This document shows positions 26,516 through 39,670 of a stretch of DNA of 64,000 bases, one piece after another. This stretch comes from Ridgeia piscesae (Eukaryota; Annelida; Polychaeta; Sabellida; Siboglinidae). Positions within the stretch are counted from its first letter, which is position 1. Each line of letters starts with the position of its first letter. The position numbers were made by a program, and so were the translations under genes. The stretch covers positions 258,501 to 322,500 of the forward strand of contig JAODUO010000029.1 of assembly GCA_025642075.2 (NCBI GenBank), given 5' to 3'. Under the pieces are notes generated by a model. The model ran no database searches and had not been told where the DNA came from. It was given only the letters and a program-made list of their open reading frames with translations.

Positions 26516-26521
26516 AATAAA
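26516..26521 (+). terminator. Polyadenylation signal AATAAA, aminotransferase gene
   Basis: Canonical hexamer about 1.1 kb after the stop and about 540 bp before the WEE1 start codon. Confidence 0.45.
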
Positions 26522-26860
26522 CAAATACACACATTAACTAGTTGACATTGCATATTTTTGGCTGTCTCCACTGCATTGTAATTGCCATGCCGTGATGACT
26601 TGTTATTATAGTTGCATGTGCTTGACTTTAACTTTATTATTTATAGTTTTATAATTAGTTTACTTCGAGGTCTGTAAGTTTTATTTGATGATTGCCTCCT
26701 AAGCTTTACATAGTAATAAGCACGCGGTCATATGCACTGAACTGCATACCAGACAGAACGACCGTTAAGTTTCCCCAACTGCTCTGACGCCTCTGTTGTT
26801 ATCTGCACACCTATGAATCACACCCTTACAGGTGGGAGTTCAAAAATAGGCCCCCCAATT

Positions 26861-27053
26861 AAGTGACGTAATGTTTATTCAGGCGTCTGCGATGTGATTG
26901 GCCCGCCGTGACCACGTGTCTAACGGTCCCGCCAAAACAAGCGTGAGATGAACTTGAGTCGAATGGAGTTGGGCGTAAATCTCATCGTAAATTGAGCACT
27001 GCGAGAGCAAATCAACAGTGAACTACTGCGAATTGGCGTCGAAACAATTGGCA
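26861..27053 (+). promoter_or_regulatory. WEE1 promoter region and 5' UTR
   Basis: GC content rises here. Visible motifs are AAGTGACGTAAT (CRE/ATF-like, 26861-26872), ATTGG (inverted CCAAT box, near 26896), CCACGTGT (E-box, near 26911) and CCCGCCAAAA (26928-26937), the reverse of the E2F consensus TTTTGGCGGG. E2F plus CCAAT is the usual set for a gene expressed in cycling cells, which fits WEE1. No TATA box is seen. Confidence 0.5.
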
Positions 27054-30000
27054 ATGTCGCTGTGTCACAGCAGAATGTTCTTTGAAACGAAATCAGATAG
27101 GCGTTCGCAGGATTCTGGAATAATTCAAGCGTTGCACTTCCTGCAAGATTCTGACGGGCTGGAAGATGGCGACATCGGTTTGGACAATTTATCATCAATA
27201 ACAAGTGCGTCACTTGACACGCCGGTCAGCCACAACGCTTCGGACAGATTTTGCGACTCGGGGTTAGGGAGCCCGACACCGAAAACTGGACGTAGAACGA
27301 GCCGGCGATCGCCGAAAAGTAGGTTGCTGGAATTATCGCCAATTCCTTTCAGTTGTGGTATTGATTCCGAGGAAGATGACGAGACGGGGAACATACCGCC
27401 CAGTCCCTATACGCCTCCGCACAAAAAGTTCAGGGCGTTGCGACTGTATGACACACCACACACACCCAAAAGCCTCTTGCAGAAAGCGCAAAGACGGATA
27501 TCGCGAGCGAATAGGAACAAGAACCGGGGAAGAGGCCGGTTGCTTTTTGACCCAGAAGGTCCCCAGACGAACATCAACCCGTTCACAGTAACATCGCAGA
27601 GTGTGAAGAGAACGCGCCTAGACAGGTAAATATGCAACTGCCAAAATAGCGAACCGTGTTTAAATTATTCTCACCAGTTAAATTGATGGGTGGTGTGTGA
27701 AAAAGCTAAAGGGGCGTCACTGACACTGGAATGCACATCAATTTAAAGATTGGCATTTAAATGTGCCTTGTGCATTCATGTCAAGCATATAAATAAGTCT
27801 CCTATAACCGCTAGTTTGTTTCCATTGAATTACTGAGTGTCAGCGTCACATGAATATGTTTAATTCATAAATCATGTATAAAACTATATAATTTACTTCA
27901 GATGCTTTAAATCAAGTTTAACGGCGAAACATCAGTTTTCATTCATTGCTGGGTTTATGTCAGGGTAATTCAAAGCACACCCGTTTCAAATTAAATGTTA
28001 TGCTGTCATTCAAAATACGAGTCAATAGTCATACATTAGTATAGAGCACAACAATGTTCCATAAAGTGTCTGACACAATATTGGTATTACGTGTACATGT
28101 GCAGTGACCTTCATAGTGGCATTACTGTCAATGCGGTGTGACTTGTCATGAGCAGATGTGAGTAATGGTATGTGTCATCCAGACAGGATGCTTTACTTGG
28201 GATTTGTTCCGCCAACCAATATAGCACAACAAGCTAGTCTCATCTGCCACATTTGTTTTGTTATTTTGCCATTTTCATTCCTGATCTGGTCCCAACGATT
28301 CGAACGAGCTGTGTATTGTTTTGCATACAGGCAAACCTGTGTCACAGCTGACAGTTCTGATTTAGTTCTTATCCAGTAAGGATGTGAGGAGTGTTCTATG
28401 AGCTCTACACATTACTCCCTCGCAGACTTTTCTGTCGAACACTGTCTCAACTAATCTAGGGACCATTTAATGTGCAGATTTTATTATTTGCTCCCATTTT
28501 CATTATGGATCAGGCATCATTGGTAAGACAGATAATTATAATAACAAGTAAATAATTATGTTAGGCGTTTGTCCAGTAGTAACATTTATTTTGTTTTATT
28601 ATGTTACTCATCTCCAAACACATGGTCACTCTGTTATTGATCTCAGGAATCTCAACATTTCCTGGCTCTGATGTAAACAAACAGTGATGCCGCCACATCT
28701 TATTATTTAATCAAGCCTATGTTGTTCCTTGGTTTCCACATGCACTTACTGCCTGTTATCCCAACTAAAGATGGGATGAATATGGAATCGAAATTTTGAA
28801 TACAAATATTCAGTGGCTTAGAGTATTGAACCGTGTCGAGGTATCTTGCCGGCGTCCTCCGTGGCATCGTCGCGGTCAGTTTTTTTGGTTTACTTTTTGA
28901 CCTAACCTTGACAATGACTTCTTAAAGCCGCCAAACTTCTCACATATATACACACACTTTACAAAATAAAATCATTCAAATTTCTGAAAAGAATAAAATT
29001 AACAAAACAAATCCGTCATGTTCTACTACGCATGGCTCGGCGGCTAATATAATTTATTGCATGCGTCGCTACATAAATGACCTTCAAAAATGCTGGTTTT
29101 ATGCTAAACGTAACCCTAACACTAAACTGGCTTTAACCAGCCCTAAACTTATCTGTAACTTTAAAACATACCAAAAAGACCCCCTTGGCATAATACCAAT
29201 ATTACAGTAAGCTATGCAAATTTTACTGGAGTTTGTTTTGTGAAGTTTATTTGTTTCAGTAATGTTAGTGATTTTATAGCCTAGTGTGTGTATATGTATG
29301 TAAGATATGTGAGGAGTAGCTTGGTGGTTATATGTTGTCAATTTCATAGATAAATCAGAAAGTTAGAGATCGCCCATGACCGATTTTATGACGGAGGACA
29401 TGAAGGAAAATATTTAGTTTCCTTACTCCCTACTGTCATTTTGGTCACAGTTCCTCTGCATTGGTCTAAGTGTCCTGCATACTTCACCTCTACTCCACTG
29501 TTTCATACAGTGTCCAATGGTGACTGTCCCATTGGATATGTATCAGGTGTACACTGCAGTGATAGAAATACGTCAACATGTAAAGTGTAAGTTTTTATGG
29601 AATAAACCCATGTCTCCTTTTTCAAAGGCACATGCGTGACTGTAACATAACATAATTTTCAAAACTTAACGTCAATGTCTTTTTTCATGCATCGCCGGAT
29701 ATCTCTGCTGTAAAATAAAACACTAAATAATAATATTTATTATTTATAAAGCGCAATATCCAAAGATGCTCAAAGCGCTGTACAATAAAATAATACACCA
29801 TTAAAACTTGATGTGTGACACGTTTCCTCTGCAACGTGATAGGCGAGGTGGGCCACATCCTTGTTTTTCTAAGCCACCTCATGCAAAATTGTCACTGCTA
29901 TTTCCTGGGACCCTGCTTTACAAGTAATGCTACACAACAGTTGGCATACCAATTATTGCTAACTTGATTTCTTTTTTCATTATGCATAATTTTGAAGCTA

Positions 30001-33000
30001 GTTTTTGGTATAAATAATTTATGGTTGCATGCTTCGGACCCCATGATGCATTTGCCCTACCATTTTACCCCAGGCAATGGAAGCATTGATCATATATACA
30101 AGTAACTTTCATTTTTCAAAGAGCACATGATAAAATTCCGTTTACAAAACAAAATTGCTTTTTCAAATTTCAGCCCTTAGGCCACTGTGCTCCAAGGCAA
30201 TACCAACGAGTTTCATTACCTCACACCTTTGAAACACCTACATGTATGATTTATTTTGTTTCTCTGCTCGTTTAGGAGTGACTCATCTCTGTTTGAATTG
30301 CTTCGACATTAGTTGTATATTTACGACATTGCCCTGGCGGTGACCATTCATGGGCTTTTTAAATTTAAATACATAGCATGTTAGCTGGCAACCACTAATT
30401 TTAGGCAGAATTCTGACCTTGTTAATCAATAAATATAAACCTTAACATTCCTTCTTTTATGATAAAAGATGTATTGCATAAGTTATTTTGTTGTCAGATA
30501 TGCGTAGCTATATGCCTAAAGACAAGCTGTTATGTTTGTTGAATGATGCCCTGTTTGAGGACAGGGCTAATTGCTCAATTTCACAGTAAATGTTTCCACT
30601 AATTTTGCACATTTGTTCCGGTAGTGTGATTTCAACTGTTGACATTGTTTGAAAATGAGAACATTTGTTTGTTGAATGAGGCCAATCAAGACTTGTGGCT
30701 GGTGATATGTTCCTGGCCTTTCCCTGACACCTGTGTGTGTTCTGTGGGGTGACAGTTCTGTAATTCAGTGGTCACTCTTGACCCAGTGATTGCAGCCAGG
30801 ACAGTGGTGGCAGGCACTCAATGGGACACCTAATGGCTTCAGCCACTGCTGGACAATGGGTGTCACTGTGTGTGTACTCAGTGGTCAATGGCCTTAGGCT
30901 GCTTGACCACTTGGCTAGAGTGGACAGTGGTCTGGTGTATTGGGTACAGTTAGGTGTCTGGCAGGTGCCAGCAAGTGCCTGGGACATTGTTGTGGTGTCA
31001 GGGAGCATGTGGCTTGTAATTAACACACAGGGCCAGTGTGCAATACACTGAATCCATGTCTGTGTATTTGCAACAGAACCAATAAATATTGGGTTTTTAT
31101 TGTAGCAGTTTGCGGCTTTGCACTGCTTTTGGTGGATTTAATGTGTTTTCTATGGCTTGATTTATGTGTATCTGACTTGTAAAAACATCACACAAAATGT
31201 GAAAGACGTTTGCTGTGCTAATTCAAATTTGTATTCAAATTAGTTTCCAGCATACGTTGTGGTTGTCTGTTGGAAAGAGTGGCAGTTTATGTGTGAGTAG
31301 GGTGGGTGTTTAGTAAGGGTGTTAATGTGAATTATGTGAGATGTTGATCTTTAAAATATGACTTAATGTTTTTTCAGTAGCTTAGAAGATTCTGCAAATG
31401 AAGACATAGAAGAAGATTCAGAACCATACACAAAAGTAAGTGGTTATGAAAACACATACTTTTAAATATTAGTTTAATTTAACACTGAGATTTGTTAAAT
31501 ATTATTGTGTAATATTTTTATAATAACAGTTAATATAATTGATTTAACTGTATCCAATTTCTTAACATGTGCGCTATTTGATGTTTCTAAATCAGTTGGT
31601 ATAGCTATTTGATCTTTTGATGTTTCTAAATCAGTTGGCATAGCATGTAAATTGCACACTAATGAACACGCTGGGTTAAAACAGTGCTGCTTTAAAAGTA
31701 TTACCACTAAAATAGCTTTTCGGTTAGAAGAAATCCCAGAGTCCAGCAAGTTGTATTGTATCTGGAATGTGTTACTTGGGGCAGTCAGAAAACAGTTATC
31801 CTCCTTTGATGTGGATAATTGGCAGGATTGCAATCAATGAGCAGGCAACTCTGTTGGAATAGTTCCTGTGTTGTGCTTATAGAGGGTCAGCAGTGTATTA
31901 CAGGGGGAAGTGGAAGGGTGGTACCAGTGTGTTTATCACAACAATGCAGCTGTGTTTATGACAAGGCCTTGCTCAAGTCACTCAAGTGGTTGTTGACTTG
32001 GCAGTTTGTATGCACAAGACAATGCCTGTTAAATGCAGCTAAATGTATTGAAAGACTATCAAACTGACACAGGTGTTGTTGTCTATGATGTGAGAACAAT
32101 GTCTGATTGCAGTACAATTTGTTATTTTATTAGTCTGGATTGTATTAATGACAGTTAAGAGCGTGTTCACTCAATGTTGTCACAACTTTCCATAATGATT
32201 GTTGACATAAATCTGTGTATAAACTTTAAATAAACTATGTATGTGTTGTTTTTCAGAAACTAGCACTGCATGAAATAAACACATCACGGTACAATGAGGA
32301 GTTTTATGAGATCTGTAAATTGGGCGGAGGGAACTTTGGCTGCGTCTACAAATGCATACACAGACTTGATGGCTGCACGTACGCCATCAAGAAGTCAAAG
32401 ACGCCAGTCGCTGGCAGTGCTTACGAGTAAGTGCGCTAGTTTGATATACAGTCTGTTTTAAATTTGTTTTATTTTCTTTAATTTTTATCTACTGGTAATT
32501 GTTTTATGATGTTGCATGAAATAAATAGATTGTGTTGGATGAAAGAAAATAATTCACATTTCATCTAAAGTTACAAATTGCCAGTCAATGGTTTATTTTG
32601 CTGCTAATTCATAGGGATTTTTATTATTATTACTATAGAGTTATTATTTAATAATAATTTATGTTTAATACATTTTTAAGACTGGTTTAAAATAATGATT
32701 GCATGAATTAATTTATCATTGTAAAGCACTCAGACTGATTATTTGGCTTGGATGGTATATAAACAATATTATGTTTAATATAAATTTCTATTACATTGAA
32801 GCCATTTTTTAGCATATACTCTTGATATTTGCTGTTGATTTCAGACGTGCCGCCATGAATGAGGTGTACGCTCACGCGGTGTTGTACAAACACCAGCATG
32901 TAGTGCGCTACTACTCTGCCTGGGCAGAGAACGACTACATGTTTATACAGAACGAATACTGCAATGGTGGGTGACTGCAGCCAGTCATAGTGTGTTGTCT

Positions 33001-33308
33001 GTCTAGTTGCTTATGTTGTCTGTCTAGTTGCTCATGTTGTCTGTCTAGTTGCTTATGTTGTCTGTCTAGTTGCTTATGTTGTCTGTCTAGTTGCTCATGT
33101 TGTCTGTCTAGTTGCTCATGCCCTTTAGAAGCAAAGATTATGACTGATGTTAATGTATCGATTTGGATATGCATGAAATAGTGTGTGTTTGTGTTTATTC
33201 AAGATGTTGTTTGCTCTCATTGAAACAGGAATCGTTGTCAGTTGTTCATACAATTAAAATATATTTATGGGCACTTATGCAGAATTGGACCCACCTCATT
33301 ATTTATTA

Positions 33309-33380
<72 letters not shown>

Positions 33381-36300
33381 TATATTGGATACCTTACACA
33401 AACTCTAATCCTAAGCATGATCAATCAGCATACCCAGGTATATTTATGTTTCACAAATGTTGCATTTTGAGACCCAAATAGCGCTCTGATTTGTGCCAGT
33501 CGCAAGCGCAGCGGTGCATGTGTTATTGCGCCGTGCACATGGAATGAGCGATAAACAGTTTATTTTTGCCGACTACGCTGTCTTTTCGACCTCAAAAGTC
33601 TGCTAAGAATTAACAAAATCAAATATTAAATTACAGATTAATTTGGCAAAGGTGGCCAATAGATTTAATATTACAGGCCTGGTTGATAGGATTAGTGATA
33701 TAATCTTCCTGTCACAGTCATGTCTGTGCACTGTATAGTTAATTCCAGATATTTGTCCCGTTTCGGATATAATAAAACAATTGGTTGGTAGTTTAGTGAT
33801 TATTTATTTCATACATTCAGTGTTGTGTTTCTCCACCAGGTGGCAGTTTGGCAGAGTTGATCGCCCGGCGGGGGAAGGAGAGTGCCGAGCCGATGCCAGA
33901 AGACGATTTGAAGCAGGTGCTGCTCCAAGTGGCACACGGTCTACGTTACATCCACTCGCAGCATCTCGTCCACCTTGATATCAAACCAGGTCAGTTGACC
34001 ACAAGTGTGGCCTGGCATTGTCCAGTGGTGGTTTTCCCCTTGGTGCTGTATTAATTGAATTGTTAGGGAAGGTACATAGAAATATCTCCTTTACTTATCC
34101 TTTGTGACAATACTAATTTAGGGACGATATACATTTTGAAATAATTTGTTCTGCATTACTGGTAGTTTGTCCGAAATAATAACCACAAATACCAGTGTAA
34201 CAAACCATGTCATTATAAACATGTGGAAGATTCACTGATGTCGTTTTTAATAGTTATAAATGGCATGTTTTAGGGAACATCTTCATCCACTGTAACCCCA
34301 AGTTCAACAACCCTGAGAGTGGGCTGGAGGAGGACATAGGCACGGAAGAGGAACAGGAGGACTCGGAGCACGTCACTTACAAGATAGGTGAGTGACTCTA
34401 TCAGGAGGACCCAGAGCAACGTCCAAGATAAGCCTGTGGTCAATGTTACCTTCAGCCACTACACATCCTCGTGTCCTGAAGACTGACCCTGCCTCTCTGT
34501 GTGTCATTGATACTGTCTATGAATATACATGCTGTGTTATTTTTATAGCAGTCATTTTCTCAAGTCCTGTAGTTCCAGTAAATATTCTGTTTGTATTTGA
34601 AATTTTGACTATTCGAACGTTTTGTCGTTATTCACTTAAAAAATTTGCAGCTATATAAGCGAATATGGCTCGAATAGTTTCCTTCATCCACCAAACTACT
34701 CCTCACATATCTTATATGTATATACACACACTAGGTTACAAAATAAAATCACTAATATTACTTAAATGAATAAATGAACAAACTCGCGTAAAACTCGCCG
34801 GCAACGTGGTCCCGGCAAGACATCTTGACACGGCTCAGTATTCTAATCAAATTTGGAGCCACTGAATGTTCGATTTGTATTCGAAATTACGACGATATTC
34901 GATACAAACCGAATGAAATTCCAGATTCGTCACATCCTTACCCAGTAGTACGAGGCATGTAGCTAAGGGCGGGATTTGTTGTGTTTCAGGTGACTTGGGT
35001 CACGTGACATCCTTAGTGAGCCCGCAGGTAGAGGAGGGAGACTGTTGCTACCTGCCCGCTGAGATCCTACAGGAGTGCACCTCCCACCTGCCCAAGGCTG
35101 ACGTCTTCTCCCTCGCACTCACCATATATGCCACGGTGAGTACAGGACCACGTCAGGTGACCCCTGTGAGTGGCCATTGCAGCTGGTCACTTTATGTGGT
35201 GTACAGTACGCTGTTTTTTCACAGGACAGGATACGTTGTCGCGCTTACATTTTTCCGGTCATTGTGAACTTTCCGATTGACGTTTCTGCGCATGCGCGAT
35301 ATATGTAAAATCATCAATGTGCAGTGAACTGACAAATCTTTTTGGGGTAAATCCCATGATGATTACTGTGAAAAGTTGCTTAAAATATCGTTCAATACAT
35401 TAAAATATTACGTTTGTTTAAATCACTGTTACTTGCTATCAAAACATGCCTCAAGCCTTGTTTGCCTCGTGTTAATTTACGACAAATAACTTTGCTGAGA
35501 GATTATATACATCCTAACTAACAACCCGTAGTAATTATACCATAAATGCTTTGTTCATGCATGCGCAGAAACTTCCATCGGAACATTTATAACGCTGGAA
35601 AAATATAAGTGCTACAACGTATCAGTGCTGGAACGATACTCAATTTCAGGATACGGCACATTGTGGTAATGTGTGCGTTGAAAACATAAGATATGTTGTA
35701 AATATTATGCACCGATAACATGCACATAGTACATGATGTTATACAGATAGTTGTGGCCTGCGTCAGAAAGATAGCATGAATACTGTGTGGTGTTTATCAC
35801 GCTACACACTGGCTTGATGGGACAATACCTTGGATTGGCTGGTAGAAGCTGCTACTGGAGGAGCACTTTTTTACAATGTGTCGCATTATGTGGATTTACG
35901 ATTAAAAAAAATTATAAGATTTACACGATTGTGGAAGTCTCAAAAATATTGTCAGTTGGTGATGTAACACATCCTATCTGCTATGGAATCCCATATGAAA
36001 ATATGGGTTTATTGGCATAAGGTGTATGGTACACATCTCTACGTTCTAACAAAAGTTGCAAAATTTTTGTGGCCAAATATGTTGGTTCCATTGACTTTTT
36101 TAGATATCAATCTTCAAAGTAGATGTTTCAATGACAATCAACTGTAGAAAACAGTTTGCTTCTACAGTAACTGATGGGATGTTTTTGTTGAGATGTAAAC
36201 ACTGACACAGTGATACCACTTAGACTAACCCTGTGTGTTACTTGTAGGGCGGTGGTGGAGAGTTGCCTAAGAACGGACCCGAGTGGCACACGATACGACG

Positions 36301-37480
36301 TGGAGATCTGCCCCAATTACCCCACTACTCACAAGACCTCAACGCACTGCTCAAGGTAGGCAAACTTCTAATCACCCGTCTCCATCTAGTCAACATGTCT
36401 TGTTAGCCTCACAATTCTTTTATTCTACAGTGACGTTTGCCAATCTCCATCTGGGTTGGTTGGATTGTTGTTATTTTAATTGACACTTTCTAATAAAGCT
36501 GTTCATTTTAATTAGTGATTTTCTTTAGTTTTCATTGTAACATATTCTTAGTTTTTATACAACAAAATTTGAAATTTAAGAATCCTGTGCTGCCATATGA
36601 GACTTTGGGCGAAACTCACCCAAGGTCCAATGTTCGGTATTGTTCCCGTTCATTCAGTTGTATGAATGAGTAACTGGCTGGCTATATACAGTGGTGGATA
36701 TTGATGTACATATAGCGAGATTATAGCCTTTAACTGAAGTGCGGCTGGATGCTTACCAGGGAAGTCAAAATGGTCCTGGGGGCTGGATATTGCGCTATAT
36801 AAGAACGCAACATTTGCTAAAATATTTTTCAAAACGACTGCTAGATTGTTACCCCCTGCTTTTTGTCACAGAGCATGGTCCACCCTGACCCTCAGTTGCG
36901 ACCGTCGGCAGCAAGTCTTGTCCAACACCCAGTGCTGTGTCCAAACGCGAATAAGACGATGGCACAACTAAGACACGAACTCAACGAAGAGAGGTTCAAG
37001 AACGAGGTGCTTTCTCGGTGAGTCTTCACTCGAATAGGAACACACACTTATTGGTGGCTGTTATTCTGTTGTGCTAATAAGTGATAACGTTGGCTTTGTT
37101 TTGCAAGTATTGGCCAAATCCTTTCCGAAGCAGATTAATTGTAGTTGTATTTAGATGAATTGGGAAGATGGGAGATATTGTGAGAAATAAATTTGTCATT
37201 TAGCCCAAAGTATTTTTTCAACAGTTGGTAATGCCACCTGATCCATAAATTCTGTAATTGTTGATTTGTTATTCTCTGTTGTGTTGATTTGTTTAATTTT
37301 GCTTTCCATATTCCATGAAATGTTATATTTTATGTCACTGCAATTCAGTAGCCTTTTGGAACTTTATATTTCAGCCAACTCCAAGAAGCAAGAAACAGCA
37401 CCACTACAAAGACAGTGAACAAGCGACCAAGACTTGTAGGTGGCAGCACTGCACGCAGCCTCAGTTTGACATGCTTCTGA
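27054..37480 (+). CDS. WEE1: WEE1 kinase (mitosis inhibitor), 10 coding exons
   Basis: Coding exons: 27054-27625, 31378-31435, 32257-32426, 32845-32966, 33840-33989, 34274-34387, 34990-35135, 36248-36355, 36872-37017, 37375-37480. They join in phase to about 563 residues. Exon 1 is a low-complexity Ser/Pro-rich regulatory half ending with the conserved [20 protein letters not shown] stretch. The kinase domain shows the glycine loop GGGNFG (residues 233-238), AIKK with catalytic K255, HLDIKPGNIFI with D354 and N359, and DLGHV (397-401). DLG in place of DFG and the DIKPxNIFI loop are WEE1 hallmarks. WEE1 phosphorylates the conserved tyrosine near the ATP site of CDK1 and so delays mitosis. The start is the first ATG in the open frame, with no ATG upstream in phase. 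Exon 2 has a tandem CAGTAG acceptor. A Myt1 kinase is excluded because there is no membrane anchor and the N-terminus is WEE1-like. Confidence 0.95.
28755..29340 (+). mobile_element. Dispersed repeat copy A in WEE1 intron 1
   Basis: Shares several blocks with the region at 34590-34945 in the opposite orientation: ATTCAGTGGCT, ACCGTGTCGAGGTATCTTGC, and AATGTTAGTGATTTTATAGC followed by GTGTGTATATG and GATATGTGAGGAGTAG. Copy A also has about 200 bp of extra sequence in the middle. Ends with GGGATGAATATGG suggest a non-autonomous DNA transposon (hAT-like termini), but no coding part is present. Confidence 0.6.
32991..33121. repeat. 21-bp minisatellite, about 6 copies
   Basis: Unit TGTCTAGTTGCTCATGTTGTC (21 bp, T/C variant at one site), starting about 25 bp after the WEE1 exon 4 donor at 32967. 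Confidence 0.95.
33313..33377. repeat. TA dinucleotide microsatellite
   Basis: About 65 bp of TA repeat in WEE1 intron 4. Confidence 0.97.
34590..34945 (-). mobile_element. Dispersed repeat copy B in WEE1 intron 6
   Basis: Reverse-oriented relative of the copy at 28755-29340. It carries CTACTCCTCACATATCTTA, TACACACACTAGG, AAAATCACTAATATTACT, GACATCTTGACACGG and GAGCCACTGAATG. Both ends carry ATTCGAA-rich sequence, and it is flanked by GGATGTGACGAATCTGG in the reverse sense. No coding capacity. Confidence 0.6.
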
Positions 37481-39127
37481 ACGTGAACCAGCGTTGGACA
37501 CATTATGACGCAATCTGCATTGAACCTGGCAGTTTTCATCCACGTTAACTGACCAAAGAATCCCATCCAATATGAACATTTGAGATATATATAGAATATA
37601 TCTCAGTGTCCTTCGTGAAAATGAATGACTAATTTTACTAGGATAAAAATTATATTCTTGAAGATAAGATCGGCTGTTACACTAAGCAGATATCGTATTT
37701 ACTGAAATTACTTAGAAAGGACTTTTAAGGATTTCATTAAACTTGTACATGTGAACTGTTCTTTAGGTGGAAATTGTTTTGTTTGCCATAGAAACACATT
37801 CATGCACCGGTCAAATAAACATAGTTGGAAATACCGTCTTGTATATGTTAGCCTGGTATTGTGTATACAGGTTTATACCGGTTTGGGCTGTGCTTGAAAG
37901 ATCCATGTTGGTGGACAGTGGTGTTTGAAATGCATGGAATGACAATTAATTTTGATTATGTCTGTGACGGGCCCAGATAGTGATTTGCCGGCATTTCACG
38001 GGTTTGTGATGTAGATCTTAGGTAGGTTTTGTGCCAGAGGTTTTTATTGTAGTACAGTATCGAAGTCTTGACAATGTCCCAGTGAAAGGTGTTTTTAAAA
38101 AAAAATGTTTTTAAATATTTGTGTCGCTGAATACACTAAAATCTGCATTTTGGCGTATCTATGATGCCAGCAAATTTTGTTTGTACGTCTTTACAGACTT
38201 ACGTCTGCTCCAAGTACAGAATTTTTCATTTCAGTGATTGTGTGAAAATAACCAACTCATTTACTGATGGATTGTCTATTTATTAGATACTGTGCAGATT
38301 AGACTAAAAAACATCTGAAATATGTGAGATCTTATATGTACCATCCTTTGCAGAACTATATTTAAATGTACTCCTATTTACTACAAAATATAATATTTAG
38401 TTGAGACAAAGGCAACTTGCGACACATTTCCAAGTTTGTTGGATCACCTGTGTGTCATTTCTTTGCGTATCAGCATTTAAAAATGATTGTGTAATTACAC
38501 GCAGCTTTCATTTCTGGTTTGACATGAATTGGTTCGACATAAATCGATGTGATATGATTTAGTAAAAAATAAGTTGACTGATTCTGTAACTATTTAGCAC
38601 ATGAATAACAAGTATTACATACACAAGAATTATATGTATTTTTAACATGTGTTGGTATTCAAAGATTACTTGTTTAATTGATACATGTATGGTTCAGTCG
38701 TATCCGCTGACCTCGCAAATGACAGGCAATGCTTTGTTCAGATTGTGAAATTTACTTTATGTAACTTTACAGCAGCGCTTGCTAGCAGATTCATGTAACC
38801 ATTGAAACATTTAATTAGGTTAAGTTTGTATAATTTTACCTAAGACATCGTACACAACATTAGTGATTTGGATGCTTGTCGAGTTTTTTGAGGACGTTTC
38901 GTTGATAACGTTTATGCTGCTTGTATGAATGGGTAATGTTAGCGCTGTAGATAATGTGCAGGCGAAAGATCCGTGTTAATTAATAGCATATATTTTAATT
39001 TTTGCAGTTTATGATAGAACCTATGGATATTATTATTGACGAGTATTATCATTGTATAGCCTTTGTGAATGTAAGAGATTGCTTACTGTAAATATGTATA
39101 CAGATTGTATTGCATGTAAAGATGTGA
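37481..39127 (+). other. WEE1 3' UTR
   Basis: About 1.65 kb of AT-rich sequence with no open frame, ending at the AATAAA at 39128. Taken as the 3' untranslated region. Confidence 0.6.
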
Positions 39128-39133
39128 AATAAA
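39128..39133 (+). terminator. Polyadenylation signal AATAAA, WEE1
   Basis: GAAATAAAGTG followed by GT-rich sequence, the classic layout of a vertebrate-type cleavage site. It lies 34 bp from the opposing signal of BLOC1S3. Confidence 0.65.
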
Positions 39134-39166
39134 GTGAGTCGGATGGGAAGTTATTTCATCTTGTTA

Positions 39167-39172
39167 TTTATT
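39167..39172 (-). terminator. Polyadenylation signal (minus strand), BLOC1S3
   Basis: TTTATT on the plus strand reads AATAAA on the minus strand, about 500 bp after the BLOC1S3 stop. Confidence 0.55.
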
Positions 39173-39670
39173 ACCGTACAATAATTATTACAGTAAGCAT
39201 ATTTACACTGTCAAATGCTACCATATAATGGTTTCTTTACAATTCTGCCCTGCAAAACCGTGATCAAACAATATTGAACAAGACTGCCACCTAGAGAATT
39301 AACTTTAGGGGGCAGGTGGACAGGGAAACTTGGGTTTAGTGCCCAACCAATTTATCTGCGTGCAGCATGCTAATCTAACTTCATGTCCACTAGCCCTATC
39401 AAGATACTATCAATCTTCTTTTTCTTTTTATTTTGAGGGTTTTATGAGAATCAGAATAGTTGTTGCAGTTAAACCGCATTATCTTAGACGCATTTCATAC
39501 AATGAACCTTTTCATATTTGATGTACCAGGGTTTTAATACACAACGTTGCGCATTGTTAGATTAGATCATCAAGAATCAGCTCCATGATTATGGCGCCTT
39601 TCATTTGACACCTGGCGATCAATGTATGAACTAGAATACTATAGTGCTGCCCCAAGCGACCAATGAGAGT

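Noticed and set aside
30772..31051. Overlapping frames of 76-84 codons in WEE1 intron 1
   Set aside because: No motif, and located in an intron; repeated CAGTGGTCA words suggest repeat-derived sequence.
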